A DNA stretch of 64,000 nt from Centrapalus pauciflorus (taxonomy: Eukaryota; Streptophyta; Magnoliopsida; Asterales; Asteraceae). The DNA is taken from positions 235,823 to 299,822 of the forward strand of contig JAANYP010004787.1 in the NCBI GenBank assembly GCA_020465985.1, given 5' to 3'. The notes under the pieces are model-generated. The model was not told the origin of the DNA. It saw only the letters and a list, made by a program, of their open reading frames with translations, and ran no database searches. The position numbers and the translations under genes are program-made. Shown piece after piece: positions 11,663 through 23,778 of the stretch (positions within the stretch are counted from its first letter, which is position 1; every line of letters begins with the position of its first letter).

Positions 11663-13465
11663 GGTTTGATTAAAAATCTCCCCCTAAGATGTAGAGCAGG
11701 TTTGACTGAGGCCATTTTGTGCCTAACAAGTATCATTAATAGACCAGGTGTTGGCTGATCAAGCTTCCTCCTCTTCTCCCCCTTATGAGGAGCATCATCG
11801 GAGCCATCATCATGCTCATCATGTTTTCTTTTTGGCGCTGAAGCTTGAGCCTTGCACGTTTGCTCTACAGCTGATACTCGTTCAAATAAGTTTCCCAAAG
11901 TCGTGATCACTGTACTTTTCAACCCTATCATTCTTTCTCTCATTTCATCAAATTGTTCAAAAACAAAGTCTCGTAGCTCTTCTATAGCTTGATTTGGATC
12001 TGGTTGCTTCACAGTCTCTTCTGCCACAGATTTTCCCTTCGAAAACTTATGGATATTCGTCATCTGAGCCATAACTTCGGATAATTGAGCTGTGACATGA
12101 CTATTTACCCCGGCAACAACATCATTCAAGGCTTGAGACAAAGATGATTTAGTAACGAAAGGGGAAAGAGTAACTACTGGGTCACGTATACTTCCATTTG
12201 ACACAACAGTGGAACTTGTAAAAAGAACCTCTGCATGGCCAGTGCTCAGAGATGGCATAGATGTGGCTCTGACTGGACTTCCAACCTCTACAAGTGACGG
12301 AGCAACGAATGCTTCCGTTACTAGATTGTTCCGGCAGTGACACTTAGTTCAACTGCACTTACTTTAACAAATGAAGTAGACGCAAGTGTCCTAGTGTGTA
12401 TCAGTTCTAGACTCTATGTAAGAAAAGAAGTCCTACAACTCCTTGGTTAAGAGAACCCGGTTCTTGGGTCTCTATAGGAGCGTGATCTATTCTGTAAAGC
12501 CTCACATTCTCACTCTCCTGATCTGCATATTTCAACAATGCTTCTGGAATAGGCATGATATTGGCATTTGGAGAATCTGGTACTTCGTGTAAACTCATCA
12601 TTACATAATCGGGACATCGTTGAGAACTTGATCTTTTCGGTATATTTTCATTTGCCCGTAGAATGCCTCTGATAAGGATTTGAATGAAACGTTGAAGAGG
12701 GACAAATTTCCTTGAACGGTTTGTCGTCTTTGCCAGCACGACTTCCTTAAGATCATCCTAGATGCACTGTGCATAGTCATAATGCTTGTTGAAAGCTATG
12801 CCATGAAAGATTCTGAGACAGTGTATACTACATCTGTCTATTACTGAGTGCTTTGACGTCGTGCACCGTTTGATGGTACCAAAGAGAGTGTACCATTCAC
12901 CATTCAGTCCATTTCGATGGAATTTTGAACTCTTAGGTAGTGGCTTTGAATATCCCAAGCATATTAAATCATGCACCAATTCCTCGTCTGGTACGAAATC
13001 TTCAAAGTCGGCTAATTCTGGGAAATTCACTGTATCTGTACTACGAGGCAGGAATAGATTGTGTCTCAGTCTGGCTAAGGTGATTTTGGTTATAAACTGA
13101 TCGATGGTAACCTTGAAATGATGGTTACCATCAGCTGGGACAAACTTCACTGTATTCCAGAATTGTTGAAGATACACCTGAGGAATAGAGGGTTTATATT
13201 GAAGAAGATATCCCAAAGGATGGCCTTTGAGAATATCTACGATGATTGGATGGCTTACTTTGATGACTTTGTTGTCAAGACGATGGTTATTATCTCGGAA
13301 TGGTAAGCAGTATCTAGGTTTGACTAGCTGGTTATCGGAAATGAGGGTAGATGGTGAAGATCAAGTGACTGATGCGGATCGAACTGGTTTAGATACAAGG
13401 GTGTGGTTTGATGAATAATGGGAGTCAGAGGAGTTTCAGGGTTGAGATTGAGCTTGTGAAGCCAT
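11663..13465 (-). pseudogene. Env-like third ORF of element B (broken)
   Basis: A start at 13465 (MASQAQSQP) is followed soon by stops, then an open stretch with GHPLGYLLQYKPSIPQ, QQFWNTVKFVPADG, DEELVHDLICLGYSKP and NGLNGEWYTLFGTIKRC. It has a further stop at 12758 and continues with SRKFVPLQRFIQILIRG. The C-terminal part (12258-11663) holds VTAQLSEVMAQMTN and ELRDFVFEQFDEMRERM, probably a coiled coil, then a Lys/Asp-rich patch. HPLxY...P...FWxT and the following ITxxxxRxxLxLP pattern match the third ORF of element A. I recall similar proteins annotated in daisy-family genomes downstream of copia pol. Function unknown. Confidence 0.65.
11677..11685 (-). promoter_or_regulatory. Candidate polypurine tract of element B
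   Basis: The minus strand reads AGGGGGAGA immediately after the third ORF's last recognisable codons. A PPT is expected here, just before the 3' LTR. Fifteen bases further downstream the sequence switches to element A's LTR, so B's own 3' LTR cannot confirm it. Confidence 0.5.
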
Positions 13466-14647
13466 TTGAAACCTGTGAAAAATAATAAGCATGTTAGATT
13501 CAACAGATAAACAAATGAAATCCTGCAAATAGAAAATTAAAATATTTTGCTAGAAATTATAAAAATATGTGCTTTCCTGTTTAAAGCATCGGGATTCCAG
13601 ACAATAATATGAAATATATTATTGATAGGATTCCAAAGTCAATCTTTCAGAGACCAATGTTAGAAAAACACAGATTTAAACAATTTCTTGAAAAATGTGA
13701 CATTAGTCTTAAAAATTTAAATTCACAACACTTAGACACTTTTTCAAATTCTGTTAGTGTGTTTGATATTGAACCTTGAAACTTGAGATTCAAGTTCAAA
13801 ATGATAACCCGCAAACAAACACACTGTTAATTGTAGACTAACACCACCAAAAAATTAAAACCCATGAACACACAAACATATATACGGACATATACATATA
13901 TTGCAGAAACTGAAAAATAAAACGTATAATACTGAAATATAAAACATGAAACAGAAATAAAACTCACAATCAGTTACTGAAATGTTGAAATAATCGAATT
14001 CTTTTGAGATACTTGAGGTTTCTTTGTGATGAAGAAAGAACTTTAAGAGAGAAAGTGAACGGTGGCTGAAGTTTCGAAAAAGTGAATTGCATTTTGAATT
14101 TCAACTTTATAGTTGAAATTTTCAAAATTCAAAAATACCTGGCCCACTGTCATCTATTATATTGCTTTATTTCAAGCCCAATTCACTGAAAAAAATTACC
14201 TTTCACAAATTAAAATATAAAAAAAATTAAGACAAAACTAATAGAAAAAAAACTTTATAACACCAAAAAAATGAACAACAGAAAAAAAAAATTTAACAAA
14301 ACATCAAAAATAAAACAAATCAAAGTTTGACTACAAAAAAAAATGGAAATAAAAGACATAAACACACAAAAAAATATATATCTAAAAAAAATTAAAAACA
14401 AAACATAGTGCTCCCCCTTGATGTTTGCAATTGTGCTCCCCCTCAGATGTATATATTATTTTGAATGTCTGCTCCCCCTACAAAAAATCAGATAAAATAA
14501 TTTTCTGTTCCCCCTGCACATGACAATCCAGATCTGTTAAATTCCAAAATATTTAAACTTTAAAATTCATGAATTTAATATCATTTGAAGATCAAATTAG
14601 AAAATGTAAATTTAAAATTATAATTTGTAACAACTGAATTGTTAAAT
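13466..14647 (-). other. Spacer between pol and env-like ORF of element B with PPT-like repeats
   Basis: About 1.2 kb of very AT-rich DNA without a convincing ORF. At 14408-14516 the plus strand carries four blocks (GCTCCCCCTTG, GCTCCCCCTCAG, GCTCCCCCTAC, GTTCCCCCTGC), which are purine runs GGGGGAG(C) on the element's sense strand. They resemble polypurine tracts used to prime plus-strand synthesis. Sireviruses are reported to have multi-copy PPT motifs; here they sit upstream of the third ORF. Confidence 0.6.
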
Positions 14648-17584
14648 CTAATGATTCAACATACCCAACTTGTATACCAAAAAATTAAACCATTTTTCAG
14701 CTAATGCTTTGGTAAACAAGTCAGCTAATTGATATTCAGTAGGAACAAAATATAATTCTATGTTACCATTTTCTACATGATCCTTAATAAAATGATATCA
14801 GATGTCGATGTGTTTGGTTTTTGAGTGGTGCACTGGATTAGATGATATAGCAATTGCGCTCTGAGAATCACAATATATTGGAATCTTCTGTGGTGTAAAC
14901 CCGTAGTCTCTCAGTTGGCTCATCGTCCACAACACTTGTGAACAGCACGATGACACAACAACATATTCTGCTTCGGCTGTAGATAATGATACATAGTGTT
15001 GTTTCTTGAATGACCAGCAGACGGGTTTTTCACCAAAGAATTGAACTGCACCTGATGTGCTTTTTCTGTCCATTTTATCACGTGCGTGATCAGCATCAGA
15101 AAAAGCAGTTAAATTGAATGAAGATTCCCGGGGATACGACAAACCAAGGTTTGGTGTTCCCTTCAGATATCTTAATATCCTTTTAACAGCAGCTACATGT
15201 GATTCTTTTGGATTTGTCTGATATCTAGCACAAACACATGTAGCAAATATAATATCAGGTCTACTTGCAGTTAGATACATTAATGACCCAATTATTCCTC
15301 GATAATGAGTTACATCTACAGGTTTCCCTGAAATGTCCTCATCGAGTTTGGATTTAGAATCTGGAGTCATGGGAGTTTTCAAAGAAGTACTATTGACCAT
15401 GTTAAATTTCTTTAACATGTCCTGAGTATATTTCGACTGATTGATAAAAATTCCATCAGTTAGTTGTTTAACTTGTAACCTAAGAAAAAATTTATTTATC
15501 CCATCATGCTCATTTCAAATTTCTGGGACATTAAGAAAGCGAATTTCTTGCAAAATTCTAGATTTATAGACCCAAATATTATATCCTCTACATATATTTG
15601 AATTACTATAATATCTGGCTCCTGACGTTTTATAAACAGGGTAGTATCCACTGCACCTTTGTTAAATCCATATTTCAACAAGTATGTTGAAAGTGCATCA
15701 TACAAAGCACGTGGTTCTTGTTTAAGGCCATACAGGGATTTATCTAAAACACATACATGATCAGGCTTTGAAGGATCAGTAAACCCTTTGGGTTGATATG
15801 TATACACTTCATCTGTTAGTTCCCCGTTTAAAAAAACGCAGTTTTTACATCCATTTGGTAAACTGTAAAGTTATTATGAGCAGCAAATGCCATAAACATC
15901 CTAATTGCTTCTATTCTTGCAACTGGAGCGAAAGTCTCATCATAATCGATCCCTTCTTGTTGACTGTATCCTTTGGCGATGAGACGAGCTTTGTTACGAA
16001 TGATGACTCCATGTTCATCCTTCTTATTCTTGAAAATCACTTCGTGCCAATGATTGATTTATCTTTTGGTCGCTCTACCAATCTCCAGACCTTCAACCTT
16101 TCGAATTGATTCAGTTCTTCTTGCATTGCCACAATCCAATCAGCATCCAGAAGAACTTCTTTAACATTCTTTGGCTCAATTTTGCTGAGAAAGTTTGAAA
16201 ATAAACGCTCGTTTATTGTTGCTCTTCTGGTTTGGATTGATGCAGAAGGATCACTAATGATATTTTCAGTTGGGTGATTTCTTGTCCACTTAAAGGTATG
16301 TGGATACGGTTGAATTTGGTCTTGATTTGGGTTGAAGTCTAAGTAGGGAAAATCGGGGGTTAGCTTCTGATGTAGATGGTATATTATCTGCGATAGGGGT
16401 TTCTGAGTTTTCAGATGGTAAGGGGGTTTCAAAAGATACTGGTGGTTGAATGGGTTGTACACTATCAGTAGGTAAGTGCACAACTGTCGTTGAAGCTTCT
16501 CCAGTTTCTTCTGAAATGGGTTAATGAGAATAGTCCGAGACTACGACTGGATCTTCAATAATCCTGTCAAGCACCAAATTTGAAACATTAGTTTTGGGCT
16601 TTTCAAAGTAGTCTTCATAGAAATTCTCGAACAGTTTATTTAAATCAGAATTATCTGCACTCTGTTCAGTTGACTTCATGGAATTCGGCTTGTTATGGTC
16701 GGGTCCTGAACTGGTATGTTCAGAAGCCATTACTACACCTACATCAAATTTTACATTCACGCTTTCATTGACTGTCTTGGTCCGCTTGTTGTAGACCCGG
16801 AAAGCTACAGATTCCTTCGAATACCCAATGAAGATGCCTTCATCAGCTTTTTGACTAAATTTTCCCAGATTGTCTTTGTCATTTAATATGAAGCACCTGC
16901 ATCCAAAGACATGAAAAAATTTAACATTAGGTACCCGTTTGTTAATTAATTCGTACGGAGTCTTTCCGAATCTTTTGTTGATTATGGATCTGTTTAGCGT
17001 GAAACAAGCAGTTGCTACAGCTTCAGCCCAAAGGAATAACGGAAGATTGGAATATGTCAGCATCGTTCTTGCAGATTCCACTAGTGTCCGATTTCGTCAT
17101 TCAACGACACCATTCTGTTGTGGAGTACGAGCAGCTGAGAATTGATGTGTTATTCCCACAGAATTCAGAAACGATTCGAGAGATTTGTTCTTAAATTCTG
17201 TCCCGTTATCTGATCTAATAATCTGAACTGAAAGCTGCAACTTTACTTGAATTCTTCGGATGAAGTCTATTATTATCTCGGTAGCATCAGATTTGGAACG
17301 CATGAAGAAAACCCATGTGTATCTGGAGTAGTCATCGACTATAACCAACACATAGTGTTTCTTGTTTATTCTTTGTACTCTCATTGGTCCACACAGATCC
17401 ATATGTAGCAATTCCAATGCTCTCGTTGATGAGTGTTCTGTTTTGGACTTGTGTGAAGCTCTAGTCATCTTTCCTTTTTCACAAGCGGCGCACAACTGCT
17501 CCTTTTGAAATTTGAGAGTTGGTAGCCCTTTAACTAACCCACCTTTTGCAAGGTTGGTTAATTTGTTAAAATTCAGATGTGAAA

Positions 17585-20028
17585 TGTGAAGACCACCCCT
17601 ACGGGGCAGTCGTCACGAGTCTAGGTCCCACATCTTGCAACACGATATCAATCATAACTAAGATAGAGTAATTTAAGTTGCGGAATTTCAGATTACAAGT
17701 ACAAACATTAGCATAAGTTTAATACAATTTTAGTACAAATTACAGTTTTCAAATTAAACTTATAAAGGGTACCAGACTAATCTAATTCATGTCATCATAC
17801 ATTCAAATCAAATCTACCCAGACCACCACAATTATCATTATCCAATCAGTACCGAAGGGTTTCTTGAGTAGTGGTCTATAGAAAACTTCAATCTTGATCT
17901 TGTAAGACCTATGAACTAGGTCCAGCAGGTGACTTTCCTTTATCTTTTCCTGTAAAAAGATCAAATAGCAACTGTAAGCAAAGCTTAGTGAGAATATAGA
18001 TTTTCAGATTACATGCATTAATCAAGCGGATCATGGGTCAAAGCGTGATATATCTGGACTGCCGCTACAGCCACTCATGATTTAGACATAGAATTCATAG
18101 AATTGGATGATGTTCAGCCCACGCTCACGCTTTTAGTGGAAGCTATCCACTTATGCTGGGCTAGCTACCAGCGGTCTTCATGGGGGAACATCGGAGTGTC
18201 TATACCAAGTTCAATAGAACTGGTGAAGTAGCATGGTCTAGAACAATAGACCGACAAGGCTAATCATGCTAAGCTGAATCAATATGTCAAAGATGCGAGT
18301 AATAATGAAAGCATAAGTCATCGAGGTCATGATAGCAATAAACTCATAGCAATATCTGAAATGAATAGTAAGTACAATGTCATGCGAAATGATAAGTCAA
18401 ATAGCTATCATGATCCACAGGGCATCACCGAACCATGGTGTGCACAGGTCACAATCCAGCTGAGCATTCATGAATGTCAAATAATCTATCATCAACAATA
18501 TATCTCAACCGGAAGTCTAGCATGCAAAACTGAATATCTATAACTCACTGGTTCTGTAGTCTTTATCAAGCAGATTTATAATCCACCACCTGAGTTATCC
18601 CAGGATTTATCTTTGATCTTGATCTATCTGATCTCTGGCTTTCTTTTCTAATCAGTGACCCACTTTCAATATCTTTAAATCTGTGTTCTGGATTTAACTG
18701 AACCTGTCCAAAAATCAATCATAGCAAGAACATTTTAAGTCTAATTCTTTATCTGACTTGATTCTGATAACTGATATCTTATCTCTTATTTTGTTTATTT
18801 TCTTTGTTTCTTGAATTCTCAAAAGATATATAAATATGTGTTATGTTGCTCATTTCATAAATCTTTAATCATATAATTCATGGGTTTTGTATTTATAGAG
18901 TATCTTTTATTTGTGATGTTTAAAGTATCAAAATAATAATTCGGATCCGGATCCATCAAATTCGGACCATCCGGATTCGGACCAATCTGAAATGGGTCAA
19001 CCGGATTCGGACCGAATGCTAACCCGAATTAGGATCAATCCAAGTATATCTTCCGAATTGAAACATGGGGACCGAATTTAGGATCATCCGAATTTGGACA
19101 ATTGAATTTCGGACCAAACAAGATCCGAAGCAGCCATTCGAATTGGCACCCGAATTAGTCTTCATCCGAATTCGGACTCCGAATTCGGACCCAAGACTTG
19201 TTAATTTTTTTTCCAGAATTGTTCTTCATGTTCTAACATTTGTTCATACGGGTTTTTACATAAAATTCACTAAAATTCATTTATATTAACATGCAATGTC
19301 TTATATTGATATATTATCATTTTTGGGTTGTTTTTATATTATTTTCCCTATCCAAACATCACAAATTTATCAAGATCATCCAAATTATGCTATTTTTATC
19401 AAGAACACTAATTTTACAAAAATACCTATTTCTTTTTTTATTTGAATGATCCAACCCAAAATTTGTGTTTTTATGACTTCTATTAACTTAGATTCATGAT
19501 TATAAACTAAAAATTCATACATGCATTACAACAATTCATATTTTTGTTCCCAAGCTTCGGTTTTTAGATAAACCGAACCAAAATACATAAAACTTCAAAA
19601 ATTAAACTAAAAATTACCTTGAATGTTGTCAATTGATGGTGTTTGATGATCTTTATAACCTTTACTTGTCTTTAATTCATCAATTTAATGCAAAGTTATG
19701 GATTTTTGATGGATATTTGGGAGAGTCGTAGGTTAGTGAGAGAGAAAAGAGAGAGAGAGTATGATTTCTTAATTGTGAGATAATGAGAATTTAAAAGACT
19801 TTATGTCTTTTTATTTTCATACTTTAGGAAATTGTCACTATTAGTCCCTCAACATCAAATTCTTTTTAATTTAAAAATTCCATCTATAATTTATTGTCAC
19901 TAGTATAATTTATCTTAATTAAATATTTTTTATTACTTAATTAAAACTACTATGTAAATAATGTAATAAAAATTACATTATTGAATCAAAACAGAAATTT
20001 AAGTTAAGTAAAAAGCTAGGTTGTTACA
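17585..20028. mobile_element. 2,444-bp solo LTR (or small LTR element) nested in element B pol
   Basis: The segment begins TGTGAAGACC and ends GGTTGTTACA, giving TG...CA termini. It is flanked by the direct repeat TGAAA (17580-17584 and 20029-20033). Removing it and one TGAAA copy rejoins the GAG-pre-integrase codons of element B in frame. It has no long ORF, and I see no internal PBS/PPT pair or second terminal repeat, so a solo LTR of a Ty3-type element with a long LTR is the best reading. The TGTGA(A/C)GACC start resembles Ty3-gypsy LTRs as I recall them. It is odd in carrying a cluster of CCGAATT/ATTCGGA motifs. Confidence 0.8.
18942..19195. repeat. Cluster of CCGAATT / ATTCGGA motifs
   Basis: About fifteen occurrences of TTCGGA or its complement-type CCGAAT fall within about 250 bp, several joined as the palindrome CCGAATTCGG (19168-19195). 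Spacing is irregular. The flanking parts of the solo LTR lack the motif. It may be a degenerate expansion or a promoter-region cluster. Confidence 0.7.
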
Positions 20029-20428
20029 TGAAAGACGACGATGCCATAGCCAAGATGTTTTAGATGTTGCTTTTGACATTAAGCAGACATCTTTCTTCAA
20101 ATTGATTGAGGCTCGGTCAATTGAGTACAGATTGGTTTTCCTGTTCCCTGCAAGGATTTCTTTTCCTTCTCCAGATCTTATGTTGCTCCAATTTGCTTTG
20201 AAGTTGACCACTAATCCTTTGTCACAGAGTTGTCCAATGCTAAACAAGTTGTGACCAAGACCGTCAACATAGAAGACTTTCTGAATTTTAATCTTATCGT
20301 ACGCAAGACTCCCATAACCTTTGATCGGACAGAATTGATCATTCCCGAATCTTACCGTCCCACAGAACTTATCTACAAAGTTAGTGAGTGTTTCTCTCTG
20401 TCCGGTCATGTGCTTTGAGCATCCGGAG

Positions 20429-23400
20429 TCAAGGTACCACACATGATTTACCTATAAGACAAAATAAAACATGAGGTACCCACTTATATTTGGGTACTTT
20501 AGACTTTGGTAAATCATGCGGTTGAATATGCTTTTTCTCATCAGATATGTCTTTTATTAGGTAGCAACTTTTTAACAGTTCTTTTTGGTATCCATTTTTG
20601 TACAGTTCGATGTGGAACTGTTTTTGAAGTTGTTGCTTTGGAACCCTTTTCTGTATAAAAGATGGATCCTTTTTCTTTGGTAGCCATACAAGCTTATCAG
20701 ATTTAGCATGCATTGATTTACAAGAAACAGAATTTAAAGCAATTAAAGCAGTCCGAGAGTATTTAGTACAAGATTTATCAGTAAATTTATTATTACAGAC
20801 AGATTTTTCAAATTGTCTATTTCTATCTGTAACAACAGTTTCCTTCACTCTTCACTCTTGTTTTTCTTTTCTTTCTGCTTCTTTCTCCATTCTTGCTTCC
20901 GAGAACCTTTCACAATATAATCTGACATACAAGAAACACGAGAATTAGTGATTTTAGAAACTTGTTTCTACTATAAAGGTCTCTTACCTTTTGAATTTTG
21001 GACCTTGAGTTCAATAGAGTCCTTTGTGAAAGATGATTCACCTTTTTCATAAGTAGGAGTCACAAAAGTAACTTTTGTTTTCTCCTTTTTCAGTTGTAAA
21101 CTTGGTGATTGTTCTGATGATTCCTTTGAATTGGTAGATATTCTTTGCAGAATTCTAACAGGTTCTTTAAGGTCATCAGTTTGTTTGTTGTGTAAAGGTT
21201 TTACAAACTCGTCTATTTTAACAAACATTTCTTCCAATGAGTTAAAATCAGAGTTCATATACAGATCAAAGTCCTTTTCAGAATTAATAGAATCAAGTGG
21301 AATTGAAGATGTTTGATCTGATATTGATTTGCTCTCAGGCTGTTTTTATAACTTTTGTTCCAGAGTTTTAAGTTCAGCCTTAAGAGTTTGATTTTCTGTC
21401 TCAAAATTTTTGATTTTCAATTCGAGATCAGAGTTTATCTTTTCAAGAATTGAAACTGGTAAATATAACTTTTGAGATTGAGTAGCAGTTTCAGATAAAT
21501 CCTTCTCAGAATATGTCTGAATATACTCCTCTTTAATGCAAGTATTTTAATTTGATTCATTTATTCTGCTATAATCAACAGAATTTTGTATTTTATCAGA
21601 TCTTAGTCTTTTTGAATCTTCACTTGATTCTATCTCATCTGATGCTTTCATAAATATCATTTGTAATCCTAAATTCATATATCTGACATCATATAAAGTA
21701 GGTGAATTTGAAATAGCCTTTGTCAGATATTTAGAATTATTCCAACCAACACCAGATTTAGAGTTTTAAAATTCGGTATCTTTTGGTTGATTTAAATAGA
21801 TTGTTTCATCTGTTTGACCTCTTTTGATAAACTCATCTTCCAATGTTTTTATTTTCTCATTAAGTTTTGTTCTTTCTTCAAAAATGGCATGATATTTTAC
21901 AGAATAACTTGAAGCCTCTAATTCTGCCAAATTCAGTTTTTCTTTTAAGTCAGATATATTGTTATTTAGTTCTTGGATTTTACATTGAAGATCATTTATT
22001 TTATCTTGCAAATCTGATATTGCTCGTAGTGCTAATGCTTTATCCTTGGAAAAATCCAATACTAACGCATGTTCTTGAGTTAGCTTGTTTTCCAAGGAAT
22101 GAGCATTTTTCTTTTCGGCTTTTAAGGATTTTTCAAATTTCCTTAGCATGAAATCCATTTGCGTTAGTTTTTCTTCAAGCAAACAGGAATCATCATTTTC
22201 AGATTCAGAGTTAGAATGTACCTCCGGTGTTTCTGAACTCTCTGATTTGTCTGAGTCTGATTCATCACTCTCTTTATATTTGCTACAGCCAGCATCTCTT
22301 GTTGCCATCATTGCAATTTCTTCAGTCAATTCCTCATCAGATTCCTCCTTTTCCTCATTCTCTTCATCCGTTAACCCAACCCATACTTCATCTTCTGCAA
22401 CCATTGCTGACTCACTCAGTACTGATTCATTGAAAACCTCTGCTTTCAAGCAAATATGTGCATCTTCATCCAAGATGTCTTCATCCTCTAATAGTTGTAG
22501 CCAATGATCAACCTCAGCCATTAGAGCTTTGCCAGCTTCTTTTTCTTTAGCTAGAAGTGCATTTCTTGTGTAGTATTCTGAGTTTTTGACTACAGGCATT
22601 CTGCACTCTTGGGCATAGTGTCCTGGCTTGCCACAGTTGTAGCATTTTTGCTCTGAATCTTTCTTGGCTGATTTTTCAGATTTATCATATTTATCGGCTT
22701 TCTTTCCACTACTTTCACCAGACTTTTCATATTTTTCCTTCTTATCAAACTTTCTTGAGCCAGTCTTGTATCTAATTTTGTTATTGGTGGGCTTTCGGTA
22801 GAAATTCTTCTGAAATGCCTTAGTGAGTAAGGCCATTTGCTTCTTCATTTCTTTTATTTCAGAATCTGCTGATGAGTCTGATTCAGAAGGGGCTGCTTAT
22901 GACTACCCGTTTTCCCTTCTTTAGCTTATACTTGTATTTCTTATCTGCCAATAAAAGGTCAACGGTATCTTTTTTTGCTTTCTTCTTTCTAAACATTTTC
23001 CTTAAAACAACCTCTTGATAGTTGTTAAGGTTCTCATAGACCATATGAAAATCCATATCCTCAATGTCTTTTGTCTATTGAATGATAATTGCATGCTTTT
23101 CCCATTCTGGGTTAAGTACGTTCAGATGTTTCACGTTGATGTCTAGGTTGGGCTTAGGTCACTGTTCCTTTTCATCTCACTCACTAAGCTGACAAACCTC
23201 AAGTACGTGTTCTCTAGCAATTCCCCCTCTCTTGCTCTGAAATTCTCGAATGTCATTAGGTTGTTCCTTGCTCTGTTGGTAGCTGCCCTGTCGGATCCCC
23301 TCATCAGCTTACACACCTCATCCCAGATGGATTTGGCTATCTTAGTGTTGGTTAAGCAAGTGTAGATGTCATTGGGGATAGATATCAGTAACAACTTTCT

Positions 23401-23700
23401 TGCTGTTTTGTCCCCCAATTTTCTCTATTTCTGTGTTTCTGTCAGGTTCGTTATCTCAATAATTCTTTCCGGTATTGGAGGATTGTCGTTGGGTACAGCA
23501 GGCATTGTTTCCAGGAACACAGTTGGTCCATCAGTTAATGACTTTAACATTTCTTCTGAGAGGTCGTGGAAACTGATAAATTCTAGAAATCTTTCCCTCC
23601 ATTGTACGTATTCTCCCGGGTAGAGAATTGGAGGTTTTGTCTCCGACCCCATTGCAAGTGCGTCTTTAGACATGATGATTGACTGATAGGATTCTTCCAA
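20429..23700 (-). pseudogene. gag of element B (broken)
   Basis: The N-terminal gag part starts at 23700 (MEESYQSIIMSKDALAMG) with YPGEYVQWRERFLEF, then in the same region KIAKSIWDEVCKLMRG. Another segment (22848-21766) carries a Lys-rich stretch, the zinc knuckle CYNCGKPGHYAQEC, an acidic Ser/Glu-rich region and a long heptad-rich coiled coil near its end (DLQDKINDLQCKIQELNNN). Shorter segments at 21258-20971 and 20848-20429 fill the gap to protease. Several stops and shifts separate the pieces. The layout of gag domain, one knuckle, then coiled coil parallels element A. Confidence 0.75.
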
Positions 23701-23778
23701 GATCGAATGATATTTTGATTGAAATTGGAAAAGTTGATCAACTTATGAAAATTGATCAAACTTGAAAGTGTATGTATT

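Larger units (their letters stand above)
14648..20442 (-). pseudogene. pol of element B, interrupted by solo-LTR-like insertion
   Basis: Protease MWYLDSGCSKHM starts at 20442. GAG-pre-integrase reads LWHRRLS up to 20034, is broken by the 17585-20028 insertion and resumes as HLNFNKLTNL. Integrase follows (CAACEKGKM, HMDLCGP, RSDNGTEF, PQQNGV), then RT (16040-15496) and RNase H (15418-14798), whose C-terminal tail reaches a TAG at 14648-14650. Lesions: TGA at 17097-17099 and at 14798-14800, both where the family has Arg (CGA); RT active site YVED at 15586-15588 instead of YVDD; frameshifts near 16040 and 15820. The insertion alone would abolish function. Confidence 0.85.
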
